A stretch of 64,000 bases of DNA from Vibrio sp. Y2-5 (GCF_014596725.1 NZ_JACVEG010000010.1:84137-148136), one strand, 5' to 3'; positions 16,558 through 26,008 are shown, counted from the first letter of the stretch. The notes: generated by a model from the letters alone, not told the origin. Numbers and translations are program-made.

Positions 16558-17691
16558 CTATTTATCGAAGTGAACGACAGAGCGAATACTTTCGCCAGCA
16601 TGCATCAAATCAAATGCATCGTTGATCTCATCTAAGGCCATGGTGTGAGTGATAAACTCTTGCAAGCCAAACTCACCTGCAAGGTATTGCTCAACGATAC
16701 CCGGAAGTTGTGAGCGACCTTTAACGCCGCCAAATGCACTACCACGCCATACACGACCGGTGACCAATTGGAATGGGCGAGTAGAGATCTCTTGACCCGC
16801 GCCAGCAACACCAATAATAACCGATTCGCCCCAGCCTTTATGACAGCATTCAAGCGCTTGGCGCATCACGTTCACATTACCGATACATTCAAACGAGAAG
16901 TCCACGCCACCGTCAGTCATCTCAACAATCACTTCCTGAATCGGCTTATCGAAGTGTTGTGGGTTGATACACTCCGTAGCTCCCAGCTGTTTCGCTAATT
17001 CAAATTTTTTCTCATTAATATCGATACCTATGATGCGACTTGCGCCGACCATGCGAGCACCGATAATCGCTGAAAGACCGATACCGCCTAAACCGAAGAT
17101 AGCAACAGTGTCGCCTTTCTTCACTTTTGCTGTGTTGATTACCGCGCCCATACCTGTTGTTACACCGCAACCTAACAGACAGATTTCTTCCAATGGTGCT
17201 TCTTTATTCACTTTCGCCAGAGAAATTTCTGGCAGTACTGTGTACTCAGAGAAGGTTGAGCAACCCATGTAGTGATAAATTGGCTGACCATCTTTGTAGA
17301 AACGCGTCGTGCCGTCTGGCATCAAACCTTTACCTTGAGTTTCACGCACTGCCTGACATAAGTTGGTTTTACCTGATTTACAGAACTTACATTCGCCACA
17401 TTCCGCTGTATATAGCGGGATAACGTGATCACCAACTTCAACAGAAGTAACACCTTCACCCACCATCTCAACAATACCGCCACCTTCGTGACCAAGAATC
17501 GATGGGAACACGCCTTCTGGGTCTTCGCCGGATAACGTAAATGCATCAGTATGACAAACACCTGATGCCACAATTCGTACTAGCACTTCACCTTTACGAG
17601 GAAGCATGACATCGACTTCTTCGATTTTAAGAGGTTGGTTTGGCCCCCACGCAACCGCAGCGCGTGATTTTATGAATTTGTCTTGTGACAT
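16558..17691 (-). CDS. frmA: S-(hydroxymethyl)glutathione dehydrogenase / class III alcohol dehydrogenase
   Basis: Zinc enzyme oxidising S-hydroxymethylglutathione to S-formylglutathione with NAD; it can also reduce S-nitrosoglutathione. 377 aa. It has the catalytic zinc motif GVCHTDAFTLSGEDPEG near 47-63, GHEGGG, the structural zinc cysteines in CGECKFCKSGKTNLC near 97-111, and the Rossmann motif GLGGIGLS near 200. With fghA it forms a two-step formaldehyde pathway. A LysR gene is divergent across a 150-bp gap and probably regulates it. Confidence 0.96.
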   Translation of the reverse strand: MSQDKFIKSRAAVAWGPNQPLKIEEVDVMLPRKGEVLVRIVASGVCHTDAFTLSGEDPEGVFPSILGHEGGGIVEMVGEGVTSVEVGDHVIPLYTAECGECKFCKSGKTNLCQAVRETQGKGLMPDGTTRFYKDGQPIYHYMGCSTFSEYTVLPEISLAKVNKEAPLEEICLLGCGVTTGMGAVINTAKVKKGDTVAIFGLGGIGLSAIIGARMVGASRIIGIDINEKKFELAKQLGATECINPQHFDKPIQEVIVEMTDGGVDFSFECIGNVNVMRQALECCHKGWGESVIIGVAGAGQEISTRPFQLVTGRVWRGSAFGGVKGRSQLPGIVEQYLAGEFGLQEFITHTMALDEINDAFDLMHAGESIRSVVHFDK

Positions 17692-17841
17692 TTGCTCATC
17701 CTTTTAATCAATAACGAGGAGTGTTTGGTGTACTGCCAACACCATCAGTAGTCTTTTAGTATAGAAGCTTCTCTTTGGTTAATAATTGGGGGAAAATGAG
17801 AATAACTTTTACACTATTGTAATAATCAAAAAGAGTTGTCC

Positions 17842-18726
17842 ATGGCAGGTTGGGAAGGAATTAACGAGTTTATTGCGGTTGCAGAGAGTGGAAGCTTCAC
17901 TCAGGCCTCACTGCGCTTAAACACTTCAGTGGCAAATATCAGCCGTCGTGTTGCGACGCTGGAAGAGCGACTGAAAGTGAAACTGTTGGTGAGAACGACA
18001 CGCAAAGTGTCTCTGACTGAAGCAGGGCAGGTTTACTTTCAACAATGCCGAGTGTTGGTTGAAGGTTTAGAACAAGCAGAGCAAACCGTTACTCAAATGC
18101 AGCAAACGCCGCAAGGCAAACTGAAAGTGACCGCTCCAGTGACTTACGGTGAGCAAAAAATAGCGCCTATACTGCATCAGTTTCTTCAGCAACATGAACA
18201 GTTAAATCTAGAGTTAGTGCTCACTAATCAAAAACTCGATTTAATTGAACAAGGTGTCGACCTTGCTATCCGCTTGGGGCAGTTAGACGATTCCAGTTTT
18301 CGAGCAAAGAAACTGAGTAATCGACAGTTATATGTTTGTGCGACACCGGAATACTTAGCGCGCTTTGGTGTCCCTCATACTTTGTCTGAGCTTAATAAGC
18401 ATCAATGTTTGACTGGAACTTATGATCACTGGCGCTTCAAGGAGCACGGCCAGTCACGTTCTATACGGGTAAAAGGCAATATTCACTGCAACAGTGGCAT
18501 TGTATTGTTGGATGCTGCACTTCGCGGAATGGGCATGGTTCAGTTACCGGATTACTATGTAAGTGAACATTTATCTTCAGGAGCATTGGTCGAAGTGCTT
18601 CCTTCGTATCGTGATGACAGAGAAGGGGTTTGGGCGCTTTATCCGCACAATAGGCATTTATCGGCCAAAGTACGTCTGCTGGTGGATTACCTTGCACAAA
18701 GCTTATCCGCCGAAGCTGTTGTATAA
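17842..18726 (+). CDS. LysR-family regulator, divergent from frmA-fghA
   Basis: A 294-aa LysR-type regulator. The ATG at 17842 is chosen over an upstream TTG because AAAGAG is correctly spaced. N-terminal winged HTH (~1-60: NEFIAVAESGSFTQASLRLNTSVANISRRVATLEERL) and a C-terminal effector domain with DLAIRLGQLDDSSF. Divergent position next to frmA is the standard LysR arrangement and suggests it activates formaldehyde detoxification in response to formaldehyde or S-nitrosothiol stress. This differs from E. coli, where the unrelated FrmR does the job. The target is inferred from position only. Confidence 0.88.
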   Translation: MAGWEGINEFIAVAESGSFTQASLRLNTSVANISRRVATLEERLKVKLLVRTTRKVSLTEAGQVYFQQCRVLVEGLEQAEQTVTQMQQTPQGKLKVTAPVTYGEQKIAPILHQFLQQHEQLNLELVLTNQKLDLIEQGVDLAIRLGQLDDSSFRAKKLSNRQLYVCATPEYLARFGVPHTLSELNKHQCLTGTYDHWRFKEHGQSRSIRVKGNIHCNSGIVLLDAALRGMGMVQLPDYYVSEHLSSGALVEVLPSYRDDREGVWALYPHNRHLSAKVRLLVDYLAQSLSAEAVV

Positions 18727-18776
18727 TTTCGTCCAATAAAGGGCAAACAAACCCAAGTCCAACAAGAGAGAGAATA

Positions 18777-19304
18777 ATGACGGAATCCCAAGCTGAATTT
18801 AGCCCACAAGATGAATTCTTTATGCGCCAAGCGATGGCTTTAGCCGCTAAGGCTGAAGAGCAGGGAGAAGTTCCGGTAGGTGCGGTATTGGTCAAAGATG
18901 GCGAAATCATTGCTCAAGGCTGGAACCGTTCAATTGGTAACCATGATGCAACCGCTCACGCTGAAATTCAGGTTTTACGTCAGGCCGGTGAGAAGTTAGA
19001 AAACTATCGCCTGTTAGATACAACTTTGTATGTCACGCTGGAACCTTGCCCTATGTGTGCTGGTGCTTTGCTGCATAGTCGAGTAAAGCGAATTGTGTAT
19101 GGTGCTCCAGATCTTAAAGCTGGTGCAGCAGGTACGGTGTTGAATATTTTTGACAGTCCCGCCGCTTATCACTACGCCACGATTGAAAAAGGCTTATTAG
19201 AAGATGAGTGCCGCCAACAGTTACAAGCCTTCTTCAAGCGTCGTCGCAAAGAAATCAAGACATTAAAAGATGAGCTGAAACGAGATCAAACGGTTGAGAA
19301 ATAG
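18777..19304 (+). CDS. tadA: tRNA adenosine(34) deaminase TadA
   Basis: Converts A34 to inosine in tRNA-Arg(ACG). 175 aa (E. coli 167). Zinc deaminase motifs are complete: His61-Ala-Glu63 and Cys91-Pro-Met-Cys94. GEVPVGAVLVKDGEIIAQGWNR near 30-51 is characteristic of TadA. The C-terminal tail is Lys/Arg-rich, suited to tRNA binding. It starts 50 bp after the LysR gene and is followed by a 28-bp palindrome. Confidence 0.96.
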   Translation: MTESQAEFSPQDEFFMRQAMALAAKAEEQGEVPVGAVLVKDGEIIAQGWNRSIGNHDATAHAEIQVLRQAGEKLENYRLLDTTLYVTLEPCPMCAGALLHSRVKRIVYGAPDLKAGAAGTVLNIFDSPAAYHYATIEKGLLEDECRQQLQAFFKRRRKEIKTLKDELKRDQTVEK

Positions 19305-19363
19305 AAGTAAAACGTGAAAAAGAATTGGGAATAAGAAAACAAGAAGAGTGAGAATGGATTTTG

Positions 19364-19391
19364 GCAAACATCTACGATCGTAGATGTTTGC
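19364..19391. repeat. Perfect 28-bp palindrome between tadA and a small basic ORF
   Basis: The sequence from GCAAACATCTACG through to CGTAGATGTTTGC is an exact inverted repeat (12-bp arms with GATC at the centre). It lies between the tadA stop (plus) and the stop of the 44-aa ORF (minus), where a bidirectional terminator would be expected. Neither side has a T-run, so it may act as a hairpin that blocks exonucleases or as a protein-binding palindrome. Confidence 0.75.
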
Positions 19392-19411
19392 ATCCCTAAA
19401 ATATCAGCTGA

Positions 19412-19546
19412 TTACAAGTACAGTTCTTCCAAATGTACATACGCTCGGTGACGTGCTAGCACTTTCTTCTTTGTATTGGCTAGCATACGGCGACGGCGGT
19501 TAGCTGATACTGCTTTGTTAAGGAGTTTAGGCCTGCGTTTAAGCAT
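19412..19546 (-). CDS. Small highly basic protein, 44 aa, function unknown
   Basis: Encodes MLKRRPKLLNKAV..., with NRRRRMLANTKKKVLARHRAY in the middle and a VHLEELYL end. Nearly a third of residues are Lys or Arg, which suggests binding to RNA or the ribosome. The start has a strong Shine-Dalgarno (AAAGGGGGACG) 5-12 nt upstream. It stands alone between tadA and mltF and ends just before the palindrome. I do not recognise the family; the strong RBS and composition argue for a real gene. Confidence 0.62.
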   Translation of the reverse strand: MLKRRPKLLNKAVSANRRRRMLANTKKKVLARHRAYVHLEELYL

Positions 19547-19724
19547 AAAACGTCCCCCTTTCAGTACTAACTATCACAACAAACCCCAATTATTCATCCA
19601 ATCAGGGCGCTAAACTATCAAACTTATTTGACGTTTTTATGTATCCGATTTTACTTGTTTTTATTTGTAGAGTAAGAGCGGATGCACATACTATTTATGG
19701 GTTCCGAACAAAAAAATCAAGTGT

Positions 19725-21308
19725 TTATTTTTGAATTGATGCAGGGTTATCATCTGCCAATTCTTCTTGCTCAGAATCTAAGCTGCCATCGTCATTTTGT
19801 GAATCATCAATAGACTCATCAAGTGCATTTTCATCACCATTATCTTCTACCGGCAAATTAATGACGGTAATGTCATCGGTGCCTGATTCGACGCTAACGA
19901 CTTTCTGTTGCTCTAAGTGACCGATGATACTTTGATAATAGCGACGGATGTTCTCTACATAGTTGCGAGCTTCGTCGCCACGTGCATAGCCATAGATGGT
20001 TTTAGAGAAATATTTTTTCTGACGTAACAAAGGTAGTCTGTCTTTTACTTCAGCCCAAGTATCCGGATCGCTGCCTTGGAGTTTGGTTAGGCGACGGGCA
20101 TCCATCATGTGTCCGTAACCAACATTGTACGAAGCAAGAGCAAACCATATCTTTTCGTGGTCAGAAATGGAATCGGGGACTCGAGCGACCATTCTGCGTA
20201 AGTACTCAACGCCACCGCGAATCGATTGTTCTGGATCCAGACGATTGGAGACATCAACACTTTTTGCTGTCGGTAATGTCAGCATCATCATACCACGCAC
20301 ACCTGTTGGCGATTTTGCTCTCGGGTTCCAATGAGACTCCTGATAAGCCAGTGCTGCAATTAAACGCCAGTCAAACTCGTCCGAATACTTTTGGAACAAC
20401 GGAGCCCATTTAGGCAGTCGGTTATCAAGCGCTCGGATAAACGCACGCGTGTCTACATAGTCGAAAGTGCCAATGTGACCGATGTATTTTTCTTCTAACG
20501 ATGCCAAAGCTCCAGATTGTTTAAGTTCACCAAAAAACTCGATCATCATGGCGTACAGACTTTCGTCTTGTGAGCGACGCATAAACCAAGAGATAGGCTG
20601 ATCTTCAGTCACTTCGAAGGCGGATGCGAGATCTGGGTAAATTCGTTGAGAAAGTGACACTTCTACCGAATCTGCCATAGTAAACAACAATGAACCATCA
20701 GATACTCTTTTGAGCAGATCATTAACATCAGAGTTGATATCAATGTGGAAATCAAAATCTGGGTAATCTTTTTTAAGTCCGTTGAGCGTTGTCGCAAAAT
20801 GAGAATCATCAACTACGCTGAAAATTGGCTGCCCTTCATTTTGATCTTCAAGCTCTTTTTGCTTATTGACGAGTTGTTGAATATTACGTGGACGCCACTG
20901 TCCTTTTTTATACACCACTTGTTGAGATACGTAATAGTAAGCAGGGCCAGCACGGTAGTCCTTGAGTCGTTCTTCCGATTGGCTAAGACCTGCAGCAATA
21001 ATATCGATCTCGCCGTTTTTCAAGGCTGGAAACAGACTGGAGAGGCGATACGCAGGTTTCATCTCAAGTCTTACATTCAGTTGCGCTGCAAATTCTCGGG
21101 CTAGTTCATAATCCAAACCAGAAGGACCATCCGGACCGATATAGTAAGAAAGTTGGTTATTTAATGTACCAACACGCAAGACGCCGCGTTCACGGATCTG
21201 GTCAAGTTCACTTTTCGGTTCGGAATCAATTTGGCAGCCACTCACTAAAAGTGTCAATAAAAATAGAGTGAAGCCACGGCTGAGTGAATGATAAAAAAGC
21301 TTTGTCAT
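19725..21308 (-). CDS. mltF: Membrane-bound lytic murein transglycosylase F
   Basis: Cleaves peptidoglycan glycan strands. The ATG at 21308 (MTKLFYHSLSRGFTLFLL...) gives 527 aa (E. coli 518); a longer ORF start adds 40 unlikely residues. The N-terminal signal ends in a lipobox-like LLVSGC. An SBP_bac_3-type domain (~40-260, with LRVGTL and DYELAREFAAQL) precedes the SLT domain with catalytic Glu in AYQESHW and SPTGVRGMMML. The last ~50 residues are an unusually acidic tail (DESIDDSQNDD..). It is divergent from purL, as is common in gammaproteobacteria. Confidence 0.93.
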   Translation of the reverse strand: MTKLFYHSLSRGFTLFLLTLLVSGCQIDSEPKSELDQIRERGVLRVGTLNNQLSYYIGPDGPSGLDYELAREFAAQLNVRLEMKPAYRLSSLFPALKNGEIDIIAAGLSQSEERLKDYRAGPAYYYVSQQVVYKKGQWRPRNIQQLVNKQKELEDQNEGQPIFSVVDDSHFATTLNGLKKDYPDFDFHIDINSDVNDLLKRVSDGSLLFTMADSVEVSLSQRIYPDLASAFEVTEDQPISWFMRRSQDESLYAMMIEFFGELKQSGALASLEEKYIGHIGTFDYVDTRAFIRALDNRLPKWAPLFQKYSDEFDWRLIAALAYQESHWNPRAKSPTGVRGMMMLTLPTAKSVDVSNRLDPEQSIRGGVEYLRRMVARVPDSISDHEKIWFALASYNVGYGHMMDARRLTKLQGSDPDTWAEVKDRLPLLRQKKYFSKTIYGYARGDEARNYVENIRRYYQSIIGHLEQQKVVSVESGTDDITVINLPVEDNGDENALDESIDDSQNDDGSLDSEQEELADDNPASIQK

Positions 21309-21446
21309 TAATTCGAGATCTCTAACATCAATTAGTGCCTTTATATCAAAGGCTGCTCGTATGGCAAAGTGATAGCTTGTTACTAAGCTTGTTGTGTCTG
21401 AAAATTGTTCAAACAGGGTGAAATTCAAAATTAATGAAAAAAATGA

Positions 21447-21496
21447 CGCAAACGGTTGCTTTTGGTGTTACGTCACAAAAAAAAATCCTCTATAAT
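21447..21496 (+). promoter_or_regulatory. purL promoter with PurR box
   Basis: ACGCAAACGGTTGCTT (21447-21462) matches 13 of 16 positions of the PurR operator ACGCAAACGTTTGCGT. A TATAAT -10 is at 21491-21496, with a weak -35 (TTACGT) at 21469-21474. The box just upstream of the promoter is consistent with repression of purL by PurR with guanine/hypoxanthine. Confidence 0.78.
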
Positions 21497-21614
21497 GCGC
21501 TCGCATCACAGAGATGAAATCGGCATAAGTTTTAATTTATTAGATTAACGTACTGATAAATCGATGAATTTATACCAATTACACCTCAATCAATGGATAT
21601 AGAGACCTTTGCAC

Positions 21615-24600
21615 ATGAGAATTTTGCGTGGTTCCCCAGCTCTTTCTGAGTTTCGTGTCAATAAACTACTCGAGACGTGTCGTGAACAAAACTTACCTGT
21701 GACGGGTATCTATGCAGAGTTCATGCACTTTGCTGATCTCAAGGCAGATTTGGACGACAGTGAAATCGAAAAACTTGAGAAGTTACTGACTTACGGTCCA
21801 ACAATTCAAGAACACGAGCCACAAGGCTTACTACTTCTTGCTACTCCTCGCCCGGGTACTATTTCTCCTTGGTCTTCTAAAGCAACGGACATCGCTCATA
21901 ACTGTGGTCTAGCAAATGTTAAGCGTCTAGAGCGCGGTACAGCTTATTACATTGAGTCTGAAGGTGAACTTTCAGCTGACCAAATCGCAAGCATCAACGC
22001 TTTGATTCATGACCGTATGATGGAAGTGGTGTTCACGGAACTTGAGCAAGCAACCGCACTATTCAAATCTGCAGAACCAGCGCCTGTTGCTTACGTTGAT
22101 CTACTCTCAGGTGGCCGTAAAGCGCTTGAAGAAGCCAACGTTACCCTTGGTCTAGCGCTTGCTGAAGACGAGATCGACTACTTACTTGAGAGCTTTGTGA
22201 CTAAGCTTGAGCGTAACCCGACTGACATCGAATTAATGATGTTTGCACAAGCAAACTCAGAGCACTGTCGCCATAAGATCTTCAACGCCGATTGGACAAT
22301 CGACGGCGTGAAGCAAGACAAATCACTGTTCAAGATGATCAAGAACACCATGGAGTTGACTCCTGATTACGTTCTGTCTGCTTACAAAGATAACGCTGCG
22401 GTAATGGAAGGCTCTGAAGTTGGTCGTTTTTTCCCGAACCCAGAGACTCGTCAATACGGCTACAGCCACGAAAAAGCACACATTCTGATGAAGGTGGAAA
22501 CACACAACCACCCAACCGCTATTTCTCCATGGCCGGGTGCTTCAACAGGTTCTGGCGGCGAAATCCGTGATGAGGGCGCAACGGGTATCGGTGGTAAACC
22601 GAAAGCTGGTTTAGTTGGTTTTACAACCTCTAACTTGCGTATTCCAAACTTTGTACAGCCTTGGGAAACGGACTTCGGTAAGCCGGGTCGTATCGTTAAT
22701 GCTCTGGATATCATGCTTGAAGGTCCTCTAGGTGGCGCAGCCTTTAACAACGAATTTGGTCGTCCTAACCTATTAGGCTACTTCCGTACCTACGAAGAGA
22801 AAGTGACGTCTCATGCAGGTGAAGAGATCCGTGGTTACCACAAGCCAATTATGATTGCTGGTGGTTTAGGTAACATCCGTGACGAACACGTACAGAAGAA
22901 AGAAATTCCCGTCGGTGCAAGCCTGATCGTTCTTGGCGGCCCTGCAATGAACATCGGCCTTGGTGGCGGTGCAGCTTCTTCTATGGCTTCTGGTCAGTCT
23001 GCGGAAGATCTTGATTTTGCTTCGGTACAACGTGAAAACCCAGAGATGGAACGTCGTTGTCAGGAAGTTATCGACCGTTGTTGGCAGCTTGGTGAAGCAA
23101 ACCCAATCGCATTTATTCACGATGTGGGCGCGGGCGGTATCTCTAACGCATTGCCAGAGCTAGTTGACGATGGCGAACGTGGCGGTATTTTCCAATTACG
23201 TGACGTGCCAAATGATGAACCGGGAATGAGTCCGTTAGAAATTTGGTGTAACGAATCTCAAGAACGTTATGTATTGGCAGTTGCGCCAGAAAACATGGCG
23301 GATTTCGATGCGATTTGTAAGCGTGAACGTGCTCCTTACGCAGTTGTAGGTATTGCAACTGAAGAGCGCGAACTGAAGTTGGAAGATACACACTTCGACA
23401 ACACGCCTATCGATATGCCAATGGATATCCTGTTAGGTAAAACACCTAAAATGCACCGTGATGCGAAAACTGCGAAGGTGAGCAGCCCAGCTATTGATCG
23501 TTCAGGTATTGAATTGGGTGATGCCATTGAGCGTGTTCTTCGTCTTCCAGCGGTAGCAGAGAAAACATTCCTTATCACCATTGGTGACCGTACGGTAACG
23601 GGTCTTGTGGCTCGTGATCAAATGGTTGGCCCATGGCAGGTTCCTGTTGCGAACTGCGCAGTAACCGCAGCAAGTTACGACACTTACCACGGTGAAGTTA
23701 TGGCAATGGGTGAACGTACGCCTGTAGCACTACTGGACTTCGGTGCGTCTGCGCGTCTAGCGGTTGGTGAAGCAATCACTAACATCGCTGCAACTGAAAT
23801 CGGCGATATCAAACGTATCAAGCTGTCGGCTAACTGGATGTCTCCAGCGGGTCACCCAGGTGAAGATGCTGGTCTTTACGAAGCAGTGAAAGCGGTGGGT
23901 GAAGAGCTGTGTCCTGCACTGGGTCTAACTATCCCTGTAGGTAAAGACTCAATGTCTATGAAGACTAAGTGGAACGAAAATGGTGAAGACAAAGAAGTCA
24001 CTTCGCCACTTTCACTGGTCATTACAGCATTCTCTCGCGTTGAAGATGTACGTAAGACGGTAACGCCTCAACTACGTACCGATTTAGGTGAATCAAGCCT
24101 AGTGCTTATTGACCTAGGTAACGGTAAGAACCGCCTAGGTGCGACAGCTCTGGCTCAGGTTTACAAGCAATTGGGTGATAAGCCTGCTGATGTAGATAAT
24201 GCAGAGCAGCTAAAAGGCTTCTTCAACGCAATTCAAAGCTTAGTAAGCAACGACAAGTTAATTGCTTATCACGATAAAGGTGACGGCGGTCTGTTCGTAA
24301 CTCTTGCTGAGATGGCGTTTGCTGGTCACTGTGGTGTTAAAGCAAATATTGAAGCACTAGGCGAAGATGCACTGGCTGCACTATTCAACGAAGAGCTAGG
24401 TGCTGTGGTTCAGGTTAAGAACGATGAGCTTGAAGCTGTACTGGCTGTTCTTGCGGACAACGGCTTAGCAGCATGTTCACACGTAGTGGGCGCTGTAGAA
24501 GCTTCTGACAAGCTGGTTATCGCTTCTGGTGAAACAGTATTAGTCGACCGTTCAAGAACGGAACTTCGTACTATCTGGGCTGAGATGACTCACAAAATGC

Positions 24601-25511
24601 AAGCGTTGCGTGACAACCCTGCATGTGCAAACCAAGAGTTTGATGCGAAGAAAGACAACTCAGACCCAGGTCTGAACGTGAAACTAAGCTTCGACACTAA
24701 CGAAGATGTCGCGGCTCCTTACATTGCGAAAGGTGCTAAGCCTAAGATGGCGATTCTGCGTGAGCAGGGTGTAAACTCGCATGTTGAAATGGCTGCGGCG
24801 TTTGACCGTGCAGGCTTTGAAGCTACTGATATCCATATGAGCGATATCCTGACTGGTCAAGCTGTACTCGAAGAGTACCAAGGTCTTGTGGCTTGTGGCG
24901 GTTTCTCTTACGGTGACGTACTGGGTGCTGGTGAAGGTTGGGCGAAGTCAGTGCTATTTAACGCACAGGCGCGTGACCAGTTTGAAACCTTCTTCAACCG
25001 TGAAGATACCTTCTCTCTAGGTGTGTGTAATGGCTGTCAGATGCTTTCTAACCTGAAAGAACTGATCCCAGGTGCAGATTTATGGCCACGTTTCGTACGT
25101 AACGAATCTGAACGTTTTGAAGCTCGCTTTAGCTTGGTAGAAGTTCAGAAATCAGACTCTGTATTCTTCGATGGCATGGCCGGTTCTCGTATGCCTATCG
25201 CTGTTTCTCACGGTGAAGGTCGTGTAGAAGTTCGTGATGAAGCACACCTTGCTGCCATCGAAAACTCAGGCACGGTAGCGGTTCGTTTTGTTGATAACTT
25301 GGGTAACCCAACTCAACAATATCCAAACAACCCGAATGGTTCGCCAAACGCAATTACCGGTCTAACAACAGCAGATGGTCGTGTGACTATCATGATGCCT
25401 CACCCTGAGCGTGTATTCCGTACAGTGGCGAACTCATGGCATCCAGATAGCTGGGGCGAGAACGGCGCTTGGATGCGTATGTTCCAAAACGCACGTAAGA
25501 ACTTAGGTTAA
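21615..25511 (+). CDS. purL: Phosphoribosylformylglycinamidine synthase
   Basis: Fourth step of de novo purine synthesis: FGAR + Gln + ATP to FGAM. The large single-chain form, 1298 aa (E. coli 1295). The ATG at 21615 gives MRILRGSPALSEFRVNKLLE, matching the E. coli start; the TTG two codons earlier is not needed. It contains the ATP-binding KVETHNHPTAISPWPGASTGSGGEIRDEGATG region near 295-325 and a C-terminal class I glutamine amidotransferase (~1040-1298) with the nucleophile Cys in LGVCNGCQ and MMPHPERVFR. It stands alone with a PurR-controlled promoter and a strong terminator. Confidence 0.98.
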   Translation: MRILRGSPALSEFRVNKLLETCREQNLPVTGIYAEFMHFADLKADLDDSEIEKLEKLLTYGPTIQEHEPQGLLLLATPRPGTISPWSSKATDIAHNCGLANVKRLERGTAYYIESEGELSADQIASINALIHDRMMEVVFTELEQATALFKSAEPAPVAYVDLLSGGRKALEEANVTLGLALAEDEIDYLLESFVTKLERNPTDIELMMFAQANSEHCRHKIFNADWTIDGVKQDKSLFKMIKNTMELTPDYVLSAYKDNAAVMEGSEVGRFFPNPETRQYGYSHEKAHILMKVETHNHPTAISPWPGASTGSGGEIRDEGATGIGGKPKAGLVGFTTSNLRIPNFVQPWETDFGKPGRIVNALDIMLEGPLGGAAFNNEFGRPNLLGYFRTYEEKVTSHAGEEIRGYHKPIMIAGGLGNIRDEHVQKKEIPVGASLIVLGGPAMNIGLGGGAASSMASGQSAEDLDFASVQRENPEMERRCQEVIDRCWQLGEANPIAFIHDVGAGGISNALPELVDDGERGGIFQLRDVPNDEPGMSPLEIWCNESQERYVLAVAPENMADFDAICKRERAPYAVVGIATEERELKLEDTHFDNTPIDMPMDILLGKTPKMHRDAKTAKVSSPAIDRSGIELGDAIERVLRLPAVAEKTFLITIGDRTVTGLVARDQMVGPWQVPVANCAVTAASYDTYHGEVMAMGERTPVALLDFGASARLAVGEAITNIAATEIGDIKRIKLSANWMSPAGHPGEDAGLYEAVKAVGEELCPALGLTIPVGKDSMSMKTKWNENGEDKEVTSPLSLVITAFSRVEDVRKTVTPQLRTDLGESSLVLIDLGNGKNRLGATALAQVYKQLGDKPADVDNAEQLKGFFNAIQSLVSNDKLIAYHDKGDGGLFVTLAEMAFAGHCGVKANIEALGEDALAALFNEELGAVVQVKNDELEAVLAVLADNGLAACSHVVGAVEASDKLVIASGETVLVDRSRTELRTIWAEMTHKMQALRDNPACANQEFDAKKDNSDPGLNVKLSFDTNEDVAAPYIAKGAKPKMAILREQGVNSHVEMAAAFDRAGFEATDIHMSDILTGQAVLEEYQGLVACGGFSYGDVLGAGEGWAKSVLFNAQARDQFETFFNREDTFSLGVCNGCQMLSNLKELIPGADLWPRFVRNESERFEARFSLVEVQKSDSVFFDGMAGSRMPIAVSHGEGRVEVRDEAHLAAIENSGTVAVRFVDNLGNPTQQYPNNPNGSPNAITGLTTADGRVTIMMPHPERVFRTVANSWHPDSWGENGAWMRMFQNARKNLG

Positions 25512-25552
25512 TAACAGACCTGTGAATTAAAGCTACTAAATTTCAGATAATT

Positions 25553-25584
25553 AAAAACGCAAACCCTCGGGTTTGCGTTTTTTT
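25553..25584 (+). terminator. Intrinsic terminator after purL
   Basis: AAAAACGCAAACCC (25553-25566), loop TC, GGGTTTGCGTTTTT (25569-25582), followed by more T. The A-run on the left also lets it act on the minus-strand DUF4250 gene. Confidence 0.9.
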
Positions 25585-25610
25585 ACATTCTATATCATCA
25601 ATTTCGAAGA

Positions 25611-25802
25611 TTAACGAAATTGACCAGCCTCTGGCAGAAACTCAAAGCCAGCTGTGGCCAGCTTTGCTTCAAGTGCAGCTCGGTCAATATCGAAGTAAGC
25701 AACCAGTTTGTCTAAATCACCGTTAAAGTCGTCACGCAACTTCATGTTCACTATGCTCATCAGCATGACAGTGTCCATCGAGGCGAAATTTGCGAGATCC
25801 AT
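25611..25802 (-). CDS. DUF4250 family protein
   Basis: A 63-aa protein, MDLANFASMDTVMLMSIVNMKLRDDF... ending GFEFLPEAGQFR. The MD-MLMSIVNMKLRD start and YFDID core are characteristic of DUF4250, a family of small uncharacterised proteins in many bacteria. It overlaps the yaeP stop by 1 nt (TAATG-type), so the two are translationally coupled and possibly functionally linked. No enzyme motif is visible. Confidence 0.8.
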   Translation of the reverse strand: MDLANFASMDTVMLMSIVNMKLRDDFNGDLDKLVAYFDIDRAALEAKLATAGFEFLPEAGQFR

Positions 25803-26008
25803 TATTTATCCTCGAAATCTGAAATCAGTAAATTTGCCGCAGCATAGGCGGCTTTTTCTCTCACTTCCTTAGGTAAAGAAGTATCCGCTGCGACATCGTT
25901 CAGAGCACGAACTGCGCAGCTAATGGCTTGAGGAACATAGGCTTGATCGCCACTACCAATTTGAGCGTATAACTCGCGAACTAAATCACAACAACCGTAA
26001 ACTTGCAT
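25802..26008 (-). CDS. yaeP: YaeP family (UPF0253) protein
   Basis: A 68-aa protein very similar in layout to E. coli YaeP: DLVRELYAQIGSGDQAYVPQAISCAVRALNDVAAD and VREKAAYAAANLLISDFEDK. Function unknown. In E. coli it is also near proS/tsaA, which lie a few genes away here. It is coupled to the DUF4250 gene. The chosen ATG at 26008 is the only plausible start. Confidence 0.88.
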   Translation of the reverse strand: MQVYGCCDLVRELYAQIGSGDQAYVPQAISCAVRALNDVAADTSLPKEVREKAAYAAANLLISDFEDK

